NCBI GenBank assembly: GCA_949752795.1
Contig: OX457057.1
Span: forward strand, 104,993,513-105,057,512
DNA: 64,000 nt
Origin: Hyperoodon ampullatus
Taxonomy: Eukaryota > Chordata > Mammalia > Artiodactyla > Ziphiidae
Direction of reading: 5' to 3'
Each line of letters begins with the position of its first letter. Positions within the stretch are counted from its first letter, which is position 1. The notes below the pieces were generated by a model. That model was given only the letters and a program-made list of their open reading frames with translations, was not told where the DNA came from and did not search any database. Positions 12,100 through 26,275 of this stretch are shown in pieces. Position numbers and translations under genes: made by a program.

Positions 12100-13345
12100 T
12101 AGCCACATGAAAAAGAATGAAGTTGGGCCCTTACCTTTATCGGATACAAAACTTAACTCACAATGCACTCAAGACCCTAAATTTAAGGACCAAAACTATA
12201 AAACTCTTAGAAGAGGGACAAATCTTCATGACCTTGGATTTGGGAGTGACTTCTTCAGAAGCATAGGCAACAATAGAAAAAATAGATCAATTGGATTTCA
12301 TTAAAATTAGAAACTTGTGCATCAAAGGATATTGTCATGAGATTGAAAGGCAGCCCACAGAACGAGAGTTTATTTGCAAATAAATGAGAGTTAATATTTT
12401 CAAATCATATATCTGATAAGGGCTTAATATCCAGAATATATAAAGACCTCTAAAACTCAACAGCAAAAAAGACAAACACTCAATTAAAAAATGGGTAAAG
12501 GACTTGAATAGATATTTCTCCAAAGAAAATATTCAAATGGAAAATAAACACATGAAAAAAATGCTCAACATCGTTAGTTATTAGGGGAATGCAATTAAAA
12601 GCATAATGAGATGTCACTTCACACCTACCAGGATGACTGTAATCAAAAGGACAGATAATGAGTGTTGGTGAGGATGTGTGGAGAAATTGGAACCCTCTCA
12701 CACCACTAGTGGGAATGTAAAATGGTGTAGCCACTGTGAAAAACAGTTTGATGATTTCACAATAAGTTGAACATAGAATTCCGTATGATCCAGCAGTTCA
12801 ACTCCTAGGTATCTACCCAAAAGATTTGAAAGCAAGGACTCAAACAGATACTTGTATGCCAGTGTTCACAACAACATTATTTGCAATACCCAAACGTAGA
12901 AGCAACCAAAGTGTCCAAGAGATGGATAAACAAAATGTGGTATATACATTCAATGGAATATTATTTAGCTATAAAAAGGAATAAAGTTCTGATACATGCT
13001 ACAACATCGATGAACCTTGAAAATATTATGCTAAAATGAAAAACGCCAGTTGCAAAAGGGCAAATATTGTATAATTCCAGTTACATCAGATATCTAGAGT
13101 AGTCAAACTTACAGAGACAGAAAGTGGATTGGAGGTTACCAGGGGCTTGGGTGGGAGGAGAATGGAGAGTTATTGCTTAATAGGTACAGAGTTTCTATTT
13201 GGGGTGATGAAAAAGTTTTGGAAATAATGACAATGTTTGTACCACATTATGAATGTAATTAATGCCACTGAATAGTACACTTAAAAAATGGTAAAAATAG
13301 TAATGTTCACGTTATATGTATATATTTTACCACAATAAAAAATTG
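12100..13345 (+). repeat. Old L1 (L1MA/L1MB-like) 3' end with ORF2 remnant
   Basis: Sense L1 ORF2 tail (ctataaaactcttagaagag, aaaatgggtaaaggacttga, atatttctccaaag, ggaatattatttagctataa). It is followed by a 3'UTR (ccaggggcttgggtgggagg, cactgaatagtacactt) and an A-rich end near 13345. Many stops; immobile. Confidence 0.85.
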
Positions 13346-14034
13346 CAGTAAAAAACAATTCTTTCATTCATACTTGTTTTTTCCCACAAAACAAATCCAG
13401 ATGACTTCTTTAGAGTATGTTCACTCTCAGCATTTATTAATTTTGAGACGGTTATAAAAAGAGCTATTCACTGGTTGTTTTGACAAGAGGTCTTTAAAAT
13501 TCTAGGGGAGCTATCCTGATATCCCTTTAGCAGCTGCAGTCCTTTTAAATTGTCCAATTTGTTCCTTTTAGTATTTTTGTATATTTTGTATCAGTTTCTG
13601 AAAAGTGTATCAAATTCCATTATTATCTTTGAGCAGTATAAATCTGTCATAACTATAAATAGTCTGCAAAACAAACAGTGAATTGAACTGAAATTTAACA
13701 ATTCAGCTTTGGCTAACTGTATTATAATTAGAGTAATGATAATTCTCTGACATGCACACAGCAATCACACAGAATAGTTATGGTAATTACCTTCAGGAAA
13801 AGTACTTGGCAACAGATATAAAAGAATATAGTAAGCAACCTAGATTTAAAGACACATCATTAATATCTTTTTTTTTTACTTTATTTTGTCACTAGTTTTC
13901 TAAGTACAATACTTAGTCTATGCTGTTTAATGACTTAAGTGAAGAAAATATAGAAAATTTATCATTACTGATTCACTAAATTTTATACTACTGATTTAAA
14001 AACTGTGAAAGAAAAGCAAGAATGGGTATAATAT

Positions 14035-14230
14035 TTGGAGTTAGAAGACTAATCCAGGCTTTCCTGCTTAATAATTTAGATAAGTTATTTAACCTCATGC
14101 CTTTGTTTCTTCATCTGTTCTGATTGTACTTATTTTAATAAGACAGTTGTGTGGGTCATATTTTTGAGATAATAAATATATTTGAAAATGCTTCATAAAC
14201 TAGAACACATGATACAAGTATTTTTATTCT
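14035..14230 (+). repeat. MIR SINE
   Basis: MIR-like order: agataagttatttaacctca, tgcctttgtttcttcatctg, then decayed 3' part. Diverged. Confidence 0.55.
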
Positions 14231-14879
14231 AGAATTTCTTGTAAGAACACTTCAAGAATTAACTTCTTAGAAACCTGCCATTAACTTCATGACATGCTAA
14301 GACAGATAATACGAACCATTGGTATTTAGTAATACTTTATAATGTGTTATCAATTTCTGAATTTCAAAAGGACCTTGGAGTGACATGGTTCATCAGATTT
14401 GACATCTAGGCAGGCATGGTTCAGTGGTTCAAGTAAGAAAGTCAGACTGCGGGGTGATAAATTCCGTAGTTAACCAAGGATTGCAGGTGTCTGCTGTGTA
14501 TTTATTTATTAAGCATATAAACTTCCACTGGAACAAGAGTCTAGAAGAGCTGGAGAGAGCCTGTCAGGCAGGACTGAGACTACATCCTATAACCTAAGTA
14601 ACCTGTAACTAAATCTGTAATGCCTAGCAATAATTAACATACCTAAAAGTCATTTCCCCTAAACCGTGATGCCAAAGACTTTTGCCTTTTCCATCTTTTT
14701 CTCGTTATTTCACCTACTTTAATTTTATGTTTTCTTCTTTATGTTTTCTTTTCCTGCTCATTTATTAATCCTTAGATCTACAACATATCCAGAAATAATG
14801 TTCAAGACCAAAGTGCAAAATTTTAAAAATGCCCTAAATGTTATTTTAATGACATTTACAAGTGTCATGCTCCTAAGTA

Positions 14880-16080
14880 CCATTTGTGTCCTTTGATCAC
14901 TTCATACATTCTCTCTGAGTAAACTCCATTATGGCTCAAATACATTTTTATAAACCCCAATTTTATAACTCCCAAAGTTATACCCCCAACTTATCTCTCT
15001 CTGGATTTCCACATGTTTGTTATATCCATTTAGCTATCCAGCTAGTCCCTCAAATTCAGCATGCCCAAGATTCACACTCCTTCCATTTTAAGCCATTTCC
15101 CCCTCTAGTATTCCCAGTTTCAGTGAAGAGCACCACTGTTCACTCATTGGCCCCAGCAAGAAATCTAGACATCATCCATGATTTCTCTTCCTCCATTCTT
15201 TCAGTAAACACCTGATATCAAACCAAAAGAGTGTGGTAGAGTCAAGAAAAATTAGATTATTTTAAGATGTTAATAATAAGAGGTAGTTTCAGTTGAAGGG
15301 TAGAAGTTGATAAACCAAGCGGGGGATTCCTGGAAAGGAAGCAGAAGTGGTTAGTGTCCAGAGCTAGATGGAGTGCATAGAGTAGAGAAGGAACATTTCT
15401 TCCTCTTTAACAGGCAAAGGGAATAGATAAATTGATAGATGGGGGTATAGAAAGTTGAAAGATACATTTTTGGGGTGAATGATCTGTGTTTTTTATGTGA
15501 ATTTGAAGGCTTGGTTGTCTGCTGAGAGTAAGGAAGAAGGTAGAGCTATAGAGGTCTTTTGAAGAAGAGATTTCAAAAATCTGCTTTAGGGAATGGGAAA
15601 GAGCAGTAATCAAGGGGTCATAGAAAAGTTGACAAGCAATGCTGAGGTTCTCATTGGCGGTGAAAATTGTGAATTTGGGGATAATAGTAGAGTAGACTGA
15701 CAGGTGGGCTGATGTTTTACTGGTTGCATGAAATAGGTGAACAGTGGAGCGAGGATCCTGAATGGTTGGACAAGAGGATCACCTGTTGCTTCCTTTCCTA
15801 ACCAGCCTAGACTGCATAGGATCCAAAATAGTGTGAGAATATGAGTATGTTTAGTCTTCTGTGTTACCTGTCCTACAAATCCCAATACTTGTATCAATGT
15901 AGCCATGTACCTTTCGCATTCATCTACAGAGTCAGCTGAGCATTGCTGATGAAAATCATCAGTAATACAGGGTAAAGTCACTATAAATTTATAATTTCCA
16001 ATTCTAACTGGATCACCAGTACCCCTCACAACTCTAACTTTGATCAGTTTACTTTTTTATTCTTTACTCTCCTTAAGTCT
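14880..16080. repeat. Unclassified, probably ancient repeat
   Basis: Has the look of an old dispersed element (ttatctctctctggatttcc, tcaaattcagcatgcccaag). Includes a 139-codon minus-strand open frame at 15610-16029 that I cannot assign. No splice sites, start context or known domain support a gene. Confidence 0.3.
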
Positions 16081-16319
16081 TCTGTATAAACCTCCTATCC
16101 ATCCTCATCTCTCTTTTGACTGTTTCTTTATTTTCAATTTCCTGGGCAGTTTTAGTTTAGGTATGTCTTTAGTAAAAAGTATTTATATAGATTATTAAAA
16201 TAAAACTTTTAAAAATTCCTGTGTGAGAGTCTCAGTTTATTTTAAAAGATGAGTTTAATTTAATTTGTTGATGTTACTGATAGGTTTGGGCTGATTCCAA
16301 GTATCCTTTTTATTTTGTT

Positions 16320-16880
16320 TAAAATAAGTATACACTTATGAAAACCATCACCACAATCAAAGTAATGAACATATCACCCCAAAAGATTTCCTCATACCCC
16401 TTTATGATTTTTTTCCTCACTTCTTCCTCGAGCAACCACTGATCTGCTTTCTATCATTGCAGATAGGTTTGTATTTTCTACAACTTTATATAAATGCAAT
16501 CCTTTATATGTACTTTTAATTTTTGTCTGGCTTCTTTCACTCAGCATTATTATTTTGAGATTCATCCATGTTGTGTATATCCGTAGTTCCGAGTACAGTT
16601 CCACTTTGTGGAATACCACAATTTGTTTATCCATTCACCTGTTGATGGACATCTGGGTTATTTTCACTTTTGGGCTGTTACAAATAAAGTGCTTTGAACA
16701 TTCACACACAAGCCTTCGAGTGGACATGTGTTCTTCTTTCTCATGAGTAAATATCCAAGAATGGAATGTTTGTATCGTATGGTAGGTGTGTATATTAATC
16801 TTGTTAAGAAACTGCCAAGTTGTTTTCCAAAGTGGATGTACCATTTTACATTCCCATCAATAGTGTTCTTTCACATAATC
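16320..16880 (-). repeat. Old L1M fragment
   Basis: Antisense L1 3' region: tgaaaaccatcaccacaatc, caaccactgatctgctttct, tttcactcagcattattatt, ccattcacctgttgatggac, gccaagttgttttccaaagt. Truncated at both ends. Confidence 0.8.
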
Positions 16881-17041
16881 ACCAATACAAAAAAAGACTA
16901 CTAAATATGTGAAATACCACATCCAGGAGAAAAAAATATCCTAGAAAATTGGATACATATTTGAGGAGAGTGATTATGGTATACTCCTACTGGACTAAAT
17001 TTGAAGTATGTTGGAAATACGGCTGTCACTATAATGTTTAA

Positions 17042-17284
<243 letters not shown>

Positions 17285-17599
17285 TAATTAACATATCAAA
17301 TATATGATGTATTTGATAGAAATTGATGAGCATCTGTACATATTATATACATTCCTTAGAGTTTGTTAGTATTTTAATAAAATAGTCATATATTAAGTTT
17401 TTCTTTATTGTGGCACTTTAAAGAAATTGTTGAGGAATTTAGTGTAACATATTTATATATGAAAATTTATCTTGATTACTTGTAGCTATTTTCTACAGAG
17501 ACTGGAAAAGCTAACTTCACATACTTTTCCATAAACATTTCTTTTTTGAAATGACCCATTAAACCTACATGTTGAGAGCCTTATGGGTAAATAATAAGG

Positions 17600-17815
17600 A
17601 CAAAACACTTTTATAGTACTTTTTACGTGCCAGGAACTGTTCTGACCCCTTTTACATATGTGAAATCATTTAATCTTCTCTACCATTTTATACATGAGGA
17701 CCTTAAGGTGCAGAGAGGTTAAGTAACTTGCTAAAGGTCGCATAGCTTAGTTAGTGATGGAGCCTGGAACTCGAGTCTAGATCCAAAGCCTATGCTCTTA
17801 ACCACTATTCTGTAT
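17600..17815 (-). repeat. MIR SINE
   Basis: Good antisense MIR match: gtgccaggaactgttctgac, atacatgaggaccttaaggt, gcagagaggttaagtaactt, gtgatggagcctggaactcg. Confidence 0.85.
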
Positions 17816-18744
17816 TGTTTTATATTTATGTAACCTCGTATCACAGTGTAAAAGTTTAAAATTGGAACAAGTTTCATTCTTGGAAACACTTATATGTGAT
17901 ACCTCCAAGTGGAAACTGTGAAATAGAAAAGTGATTTAATCACTTTGTAAATTATTTGCTTTCTGATCTAGTATAAACCCCTATCCCTGTAATAATTTAA
18001 TCACTTTTAAAAATTGTGTATTTTGTATGTAACACCATTTCTGACTCTAGTCAATGATCCATATTCAAAGTTACAGTTGTTTTGTATTTAAGTTAAACCA
18101 AGGATCTTATTACCCATTTATATCCTTACTTTTTGAGGAACTAATCCCTATAGTTGTTTATAAAAATGCACAGGAGTTGAACTAATATGTGGCATTATAG
18201 TGCTTTGCCCACTGTAGGCATTCAATAAATGTTTCTTGAAGGAGTGTGTTGACTAAGAAATTGAACTAAATTGATGTGTAATCAGGAATCTCCACTTTAG
18301 TATGTGACTTCTGAAATTCTTTATGAAGACCTATATTTTGAAAAGTTGGAGAATTTTATTGTTATTAAACTTTAAACCTAGAAATTTTTATGAGGCATGA
18401 AAAGTCATTATCTAAGAAGAATGTAATAATTTTAGAATTTCAATGTTGAAAATAGCCACCCCTTAGTCATTCCCACTAGCCTATGGGTTCCTTGAAGACA
18501 GACTGATTTGTTTATTATTGTCTAGCATGACCTGAAACAATAGGTATTCAATAAGTATTTGATAAATGAATGACTGTATTTACTATTTTTATTTTTGAGA
18601 AAGTGTGATGTCATATACCACGTAATCATTTTTTCTTCATAGTTTGCTGCTTTCTTGTAATATTTTGAATCTAAAACCATTTTCTCTTGTTTTGCATAAT
18701 GTTTCCTAAAGGAAAAAGAACATGATATTTGTCATTGCTTTTTT

Positions 18745-18926
18745 AAAAATTTATTTATTTTTTCTTATTAGTTATCTGTTTTATACATATTAGTGTATAT
18801 ATATCAATCCCAATCTCCCAATTCATCCCACCCCCACCCCCCTGCCGTTTTCCCCCCTTGGTGTCCATACGTTTGTTCTCTACATCTGTGTCTCGATTTC
18901 TGCCTTGCAAACCAGTTCAACTGTAC
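18745..18926 (-). repeat. Short L1 3'UTR insertion
   Basis: Antisense cetartiodactyl L1 3' end only (tcaatcccaatctcccaatt, ttggtgtccatacgtttgtt, ctctacatctgtgtctcgat). Target duplication tgtcattgcttttt at 18730-18743 and 18927-18940. 5' truncated within the 3'UTR. Confidence 0.9.
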
Positions 18927-21102
18927 TGTCATTGCTTTTTAAATCATATATACTTTGAAAAGCATGATACCTGTTTTGAAATTTAATCTCATAAATTAAA
19001 ATATTTTCCCTGAATCATCTGCTATATATGTGTCCTAAAATCTTTCTATATTTGTTTTCTGTGTCCTGTTTTTATTAGTTCTTAAGTCTAAAATGAGCAC
19101 CTACTAAGTGTGTTTAAATAACCAGTTGGCTAACTTTCATCTTGAGACATGTATGCAGTTTTTGCAATGTTAATTATCTTTGATGACTGTTAATTCTGTT
19201 AGGAGACAGAGTATATACAAATTGTAAAATAAATGACATGTGGTATGCACAGAAGAGATAGGAATGATTATGAATTTTAAGATCCATTCTAGTTTGAGAT
19301 AAGTCATTTTTTAAATTTGTCTTTCTGAACTAGTATATTTAAATTATTCCATCCTCATCTTACCTTCCTCTACACTTATGGCTACCCATATTCCTGGTTC
19401 CTACATCTTAGCTTTCTTTTTAAAAATTATGTAGTTATGGGTTTTATATTCTGATCAAGTTTATATTTAGTCTTTATTTAAAATAATGAAGAAAAATTAT
19501 ATCTTTTTAAAGGTCCCTTTGGAGCAAGAAATTAATGCCACTATTTATGAGGATTTGTTTAACACTTTATAATAGAAGAGCAATAATATTACTCTTAACT
19601 GCCATTCAAAAATTTTTATATAAGTTGAACTCTTAGACATTTGTCTTAATTTTACTGAGAGAAGGGAGCCGTACAAGAAATTTCAGGGGTCTGTAAGTGA
19701 ATTGTTGGTAAAAAGTTTACCCACATGTTAGATGCAGGGAGGTCCACAAAGATGAAAAACATTGTCCCTTTACTCAAAAAAACTAATGTTTTCATTTGTG
19801 CTTCATAGTGCTATGGTTAAAATAAAACAACAATAAACACTTATAATCCAATGGTAGTCCCTTATTATTTTGCTTATCAGCTACCCCTTCTTCCTCTAAC
19901 AGGTCAAATAAATTATCAAAGAGTACCATTTATTTATAAAATGACTTATTAATTGAACAATTGTTGAATGTATACTACACTTACAGGGTTTGTGGAGTGT
20001 AAGATGATGAATAAGGCATAGTCCTTGTGTATCTGTAGAACAAACATTATTGTGATAAAGAACATAGAATAAATTTTTCAAAAGCTGATTGTTATTGAGC
20101 TTGTCAGAAAACAGCCCACAATAAAAATGTGAGTTGAGTCTTATTACTTTTTATTGTCAGAAAAGTATAGTATTTAATTATGTATAATAATTTCCACCAA
20201 AGAGAACTGAATTAATGCAATTCCTTATACTTTTACAAAGAAGTACCTCTAAAGGTAGAGAATTATTCTTTAGCCCCTCTCAGCAAAGTCTAAGAACATG
20301 GTCCAAAGGAACAAAGCTCTTAAACTTTTTCATTTTTAAAATGAAATGTGATTGTTGGACTCTACTTCGTGTTATATTCAGGTTTAATGTAAAATATTTA
20401 TCTTTCCATTCCCACTGCTTTAAGGAAAGTTGACATTTCAGAAAAAGTAAAATTGACATTGTCCCATGGCCTCTCTTAACCCTGGCACAGCATCCAAAAC
20501 AAATGCCTAAGTCTGTGAAGTAAGGGACTAAGGAGTTAAGTTTGAACTTTCAACTGTTTTTCTAAGTTTTATAACATATAATGTATCTCACCTAATATGC
20601 CTTTTTAAAACACTTTGACAAGATGTATAGTTACATGAAAAAGAAACCATTTTAACTGATTATCAAAATCACATTTTTCTGATTAACTTGGGTGTTTTCT
20701 TCCTATTCATTTTTTGTTGTATGAAATAGAAAATAAACTGGTAGAGCCTCTGGGTTATAACTTGTCATCCTGACCTCAATTGACTGATTATTATGAATTT
20801 CATTTAGAGCAAGAAGAAAAAACCTGTAATATGGGTAGTGTTGTGTTGAAAGGTAATCTTGAGGCCAGTCTCCTCTCTCCCACCTTGTCTCATTATACTT
20901 GTGATTTGGATATTTGTTCAAGATTATGTGTAACTTGATTGCTCACTCCCAAACTTAATTATTGTAAATTAAGTCTTCCAGTTTGGGAAAGTTACAGCTT
21001 TGTAGTATTTCATATTACCAAGGTTTTGTGTGAGAAGGATGTAGTAAGTTTGAATACTAACACTTTTCCTCTAAAATTCTGAATATCTACTCTTTCTTAT
21101 AG

Positions 21103-21354
<252 letters not shown>

Positions 21355-21905
21355 TAAAATAATTTCTAAGATAAAAATATGTCCAGGAATTAGAAGGGAA
21401 ATATGTAGGCAGTTTTTACTTCAAAATAATTTATTCTAACACAGTAAATAATTTTCTTAAAAACATGAATTTTAATTCTGAAAATAATGTTCCTTCATCT
21501 TTTTTAAAATTATTATTCTGAATTCTGTAGGGCTTTTAGGGATGTATGGGCTAATGTTGTTTATTTTAATATAGAAGAATCCATTTCATCCATTTATTTC
21601 AGCTTCTGTAAAATCAGTTGCTTAAAAGAATACAGAGTTGATTTAGGTTACATGCCTTACTTATAAAGATATTAGTTATATTGAGTGTATAATTGATATC
21701 TAGATAACTAGTAGTTTGTCTCTTGGTCAGTTCACCAATAATTTTAAGTTGTTTGTGCCTTTAAAAAGAACCTGTTATGTTGCTTTAGGCAAATATGTGA
21801 TATTTCTGGGCTTCAGTGTCCTTACCTAAAAAAATGAGACGATTCTCAGTTTTACAGGTGACAAAAATTGGTTCCTGGGGGCAAAAAATATCTTTAAATA
21901 TGAAG

Positions 21906-21908
<3 letters not shown>

Positions 21909-21937
<29 letters not shown>

Positions 21938-21938
21938 T
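21909..21938 (+). repeat. Short (CA)n repeat
   Basis: About 15 CA units followed by tag/tagatagata sequence. Plain microsatellite. Confidence 0.9.
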
Positions 21939-22083
21939 AGTCATAGATAGATAAACAGTATATATTTGTTAATAATATTTCATGGAAGGAGAAGGCAATT
22001 AGGTTTAAATAAAAGCCTGGAGAATAGGGTTGAGAAACACTGGACTAGGTCTTCCAGGTTTTTCTCTGGCTTTAAAAATGTAT

Positions 22084-22461
22084 TTTTAAAAAATTATTAT
22101 TATTGTTGTTATTTTATTTATTTATTTTTGGCTGCATTGGGTCTTCGTTGCTGCCCTTGGGCTTTCTCTAGTTGTGGCGATGTGGCGAGCGGGGGCTACT
22201 CTTCGTTGCGGTACGTGGGCTTCTCATTGTGGTGGCTTCTCTTGTAGCAGAGCATGGGCTTTAGGCACGCAGGCTTCAGTAGTTGTGGCACACGGGCTCA
22301 GTAGTTGTGGCTTGCGGGCTCTGTAGAGCACAGGCTCCGTTGTTGTGACACACGGGCTTACTTGCTCTGTGGCATGTGGGATCTTCCCGGACCAGGACTT
22401 GAACCTGTGTCCCCTGCATTGGCAGGCGGATTCTTAACCACTGCTCCGCCAGGGAAGTCCC
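22084..22461 (-). repeat. CHR-type SINE, long form
   Basis: Antisense: AT-rich tail region with ATT/TTATT repeats, tagttgtggc units, end cgccagggaagtcc. Target duplication aaaaatgtat at 22074-22083 and 22462-22471. Confidence 0.93.
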
Positions 22462-23079
22462 AAAAATGTATGTTTCTATATGAAATAACGGAAAATGAGT
22501 TCCCTGAAAAACTAAACACTAGGAATTTCTGATTGTGATTTCAGAAGTTGAATTGTTTTAGTTAAATAACTGAATTTATGTTTTAAGGTTAATTCATCGT
22601 CAGGTACCATGAAACAAATATGGTTGGCTTAAAATTTATCCTAGTTCATAAATCTGTCAAGTTATTTTTATATAATAGAGAATTGAATTTGTGGTGAAAT
22701 TGACCCTTCAGCTCTCTCAGTAACTAAATCAAGGATTCCATTTCATGACAAAGTATAACTAAGTCAAAGGGACATTGAAGCAGATGTTATTTTGTGGTGG
22801 TTTAAGTGAGTATATAATACATCTAAAGTCTGTTATCTGAGTTACAAATAGAAGTTAAAATATATTGTCATGATGTTGGTATAGAATGTCAAATATATAC
22901 TTAAAGCTGAAATTAGTAAAGCATTGAGGACCAGAGTGGATATTAAGTGTTTGTACTAGGACCCATGATAATAAGACTTGTTGTTATGCAGCTTTTGACC
23001 ACAAATCAAATACTAGATCTAAAATAGTAGCATTTCATGCAACAGACATATTAAAATATGGTATATTATGGTTATTATA

Positions 23080-23450
23080 TTAATCATTCACTCCATTAAA
23101 CATGGAGCACATATTATGTGCCAGGCATTATGCTGGATTCTTACAGGTTGAAGTATGAACAAGATATCTTCCCTGCCTTTCAGAAATTCATAGAATACCA
23201 GAGTTATGAAAGGATTCCCTATATTTCTGACTTTCACATTTCATAATGCTGATATGAAACACTGATATTATGAAAAGAACATGTGAACTAGGATGCAAAA
23301 ATCCCGTGTTTCACTATTTATTATCTATGAGCTTTAGGCAAATCATTTAGCCTTCCTAAAGCCTCAGTTGCTCCATCTGCAAAAAATTGGGGTAATAATA
23401 CCTACACTGTCTTCCTCAGAATGTTGTGAGTACAAATGAAAAATTTAAAA
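23080..23450 (+). repeat. L2-like piece followed by MIR
   Basis: 23100-23200 has cacatattatgtgccaggca with ttatgctggattcttacag, a common L2/MIR-type fossil. 23270-23450 is MIR: gagctttaggcaaatcattt, cctcagttgctccatctgca, ggtaataatacctac. Orientation is secure only for the MIR part. Confidence 0.65.
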
Positions 23451-24920
23451 ATGCAGTGTCTGGTTGTTGCTGTCATGCTTGTTCTGACGTCATTTTCACA
23501 TTGCCAGTCAATGAACCTGTGACCCTCTTTGCCATCGTATGCCCCAAAAGATTACTATTTGATTTGTATCCTATATTTTCACATCTTTCACTGTTTTTAC
23601 TTATCTTTAATCTCACCTTAGATCCTTTAATTAAGAAGTACAATTCTAGTTTTGCTTACTTCCCACCATTACATCTTCTGCTATATTTTCTTATAGCTAT
23701 ACTATAATTTTTTGGCAACCTTGTTTTAAAATATATTCACTTCTTAGCAGTTATTTGGGCTAAATTCATACAATAATTACTTCCTTGGGATTTCACTTCA
23801 GTTTGTTGGAATTATAATTAACATTATTTCAAAATCTGGTATTCTTCATATATTCCACTTACTGATAAACATGGCTTGCTGCTTAATACTTAGCTGGGTT
23901 TGTAGCAAATGTTGCTGAATCTTTTCATGAGACTGAGCAGTAACTTACTGGTGGTTAAACATTATTATGTCTACATGGGAAGCTAGATTGATACATTGTT
24001 TTAGTTTATTCTGAGGTAAAATGCAAAATTAATGCCAAACCAGATCTTAGACTTCCAAAATGTAGTACCTTCTTGATCTCGGTTTCTAGACTTAAAAAAA
24101 AAAAATTGCTGAACATCATTAAAATAATGACTATTATATAACTTAATTTATTTCATATTGAAATTGGATAACACCTTTCTTAGCCTATGTGCTATCACAT
24201 TTTGGGGGGAAATTTAATCTCTTTAGATACATATAACATGTCCAATGGACAAAACATCCATTGAACATGGAATAATGGACATATTTTAAGAGTTTCTACA
24301 ACTATTTTTTCCTTAAGAGAAGTTAATAGGAGGGAAGGATACAGGAAAATAGTTTAAGTTCTTTCCTTACTATTAGCCCATTCAAACTGTATTCAGATTG
24401 CCTGTCCCAGATATTCCTCATGCTTTTTAGCTTTTGTTGAATTTTTTTTGTTGACTTAAGTGTACTTATTTTTCCATCTCTACAGATTCTACCTATCTTG
24501 GAGGACTCATGAATATTTTTTTTCCCATGACTTTACGGACTAATCTGTGCCTTCCTTAAAATTATCTTTTATTTTCTTACAACTGACTTTTATCACATTT
24601 GATATTTTACTTCAATTTTTTTTCTTTGTGCATGTCTCTTTCCTTTACCTACATTATATGATTTTTGCATCCTCTAGAGTTCTTTTTACCTAGACACTAA
24701 ATTATTTATGATTTTGACTCAATTTTTACTTGTTGGATTAGTTATTTTCCTTTTAGAAATGATATATTAAATATAAGTGGGAAATTTAAGACAGGGAGTA
24801 GAAATTAAGTGCAAGGTAGAATGTTATGAAATTATTTTTTTACAGCATTGCATAGACAAAAGAGCACCTAAGAAATAATGCCCTCAGAAACATGAAAGCA
24901 ATGATTTGACAAAAATAATG

Positions 24921-25010
24921 GATGTGGTATGTATATATTACATATCACATACCAATGGTATGTGGTATGTATATATTACATACCGCATACCATTGGATGT
25001 GGCTTGTATG
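24921..25010 (+). repeat. Tandem duplicate of a 38-base self-complementary unit
   Basis: Unit 1 at 24921-24958 and unit 2 at 24959-24996, then a partial third start. Each unit runs (g/t)atgtggtatgtatatatta followed by a complementary arm. The segment 24952-24996 is a near-perfect palindrome with ~19-base arms (ccaatggtatg ... cataccattgg) around an AT core. Confidence 0.9.
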
Positions 25011-26004
25011 TTTTTTACTCACCAGCTCCTCACAGAACAAATATCTTATCTTTCTGGTGTGTTTTATTTGTGAAGTTATGAATGACTGATCAGTGAAATA
25101 AAATGTTTAGTAAGAAGTCTAAAATATTAGTTCCATGCAGCCAATTTCTACTTCAATTCAGGTGATAATATTATAATTACAGAAGTTATTATCTAATTTA
25201 AAGTTAGCCTTAAGAGTATCATTTGAAAACTCTGTATGATCAATTAACACTCATAGTCTTTGAGAAAAGAAAAGAAATCCAGCAAAATGACTTATCTTAC
25301 TATTTATTGGATTACCATCATCTCAGTGCTTATGATGTTTGACTTTTATTATTTTTAAAACATTTATTAAATGACAAATAATATTTGATTGTATGCTAGA
25401 CCTTGTCAATAAGCTGAGTAGAAGTTTTCTTACAAAACATTGATAATTTCTTAGTTAGTCCTAACCTCAAATCCCATTGAGGAGGTGGTCAGAGCTGTAT
25501 GAGCACACATAAAGTTTAGCATGTAATTTCAGAGGCTTCTTTGGCACAACATTAATCTCCCTCTTCCAAAGCCTACCGTAGAGTTCATGATCCTCATGTT
25601 AAAAACCCCTGCTTAAGTTCTGCTTTAGTTCTCCAAGACTTAGCAGTAAACAAACTGTGGGTATTAACTCTTCTGGATCACACGCCTTGCTTTTAATAGA
25701 GCTATCTACCATCACTATAGTGTTTCTAGTTTTGTGTTTTTTCTTGGGGGTGGGGAGTGGTACGAAATGCTTTATTTTCACCTCCTTTGAATTGTGATTA
25801 TTTGGAGTTTATGGGGTCACACTTGTAATGCTAAAATTTGGCTGCTGCAACACATGTCATGCCAACAACTATGGCATGATTTTGTTTATGGTATAGTTCT
25901 TACTCTCTCTTTTCTGAGAAAATATAAAAGTGTCCAGCATTTCTTGAAAGAGGAGAGAAACTTTGAAACTGTTTGCCATTGGTACAAACTAGTAAAAAGA
26001 AAGA

Positions 26005-26165
26005 AAGATGGCAGCTGGGAGTGGTAATTGTGTGTGACTCCAGCACCCCAGTGGAGGATGGTTTTATATTGCCAGGTTTAGGGTGCTGGGTGTGATTAGA
26101 AAGAGGTTCTTAAAAAGCCTTTCATGTAGTGCTGTATTCCAGCCTGAATGGAAGTCATATCATTT
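26005..26165 (+). ncRNA. Weak 7SL-RNA-like stretch (possible pseudogene)
   Basis: Scattered resemblance in order to 7SL RNA: gctgggagtggt at the start, tccagc, ggaggat, a ccagg/ggtgctgggtgtgat block and attccagcctgaatgg near the end. It is heavily diverged and shorter than 7SL, so it cannot be functional. It could be chance. Confidence 0.2.
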
Positions 26166-26206
26166 AAGGAGTATTATGTAATGTTGAAATATATGTGTTA
26201 TGGCCA

Positions 26207-26275
26207 TGTTTTAAAATTTTTTTTTATTTTTATTTAACTATAGTTGATATACAATATGGTGTTAGTTTTAGGTGT
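26207..26275 (-). repeat. Short L1 3'-end scrap
   Basis: ttttatttaactatagttga followed by tacaatatggtgttag is the antisense of a common L1 3' end. Only ~70 bases. Confidence 0.5.

Noticed and set aside
24921..25010. CRISPR-like array
   Set aside because: Two adjacent copies without spacers in a mammalian intron; a tandem palindrome, not an array.
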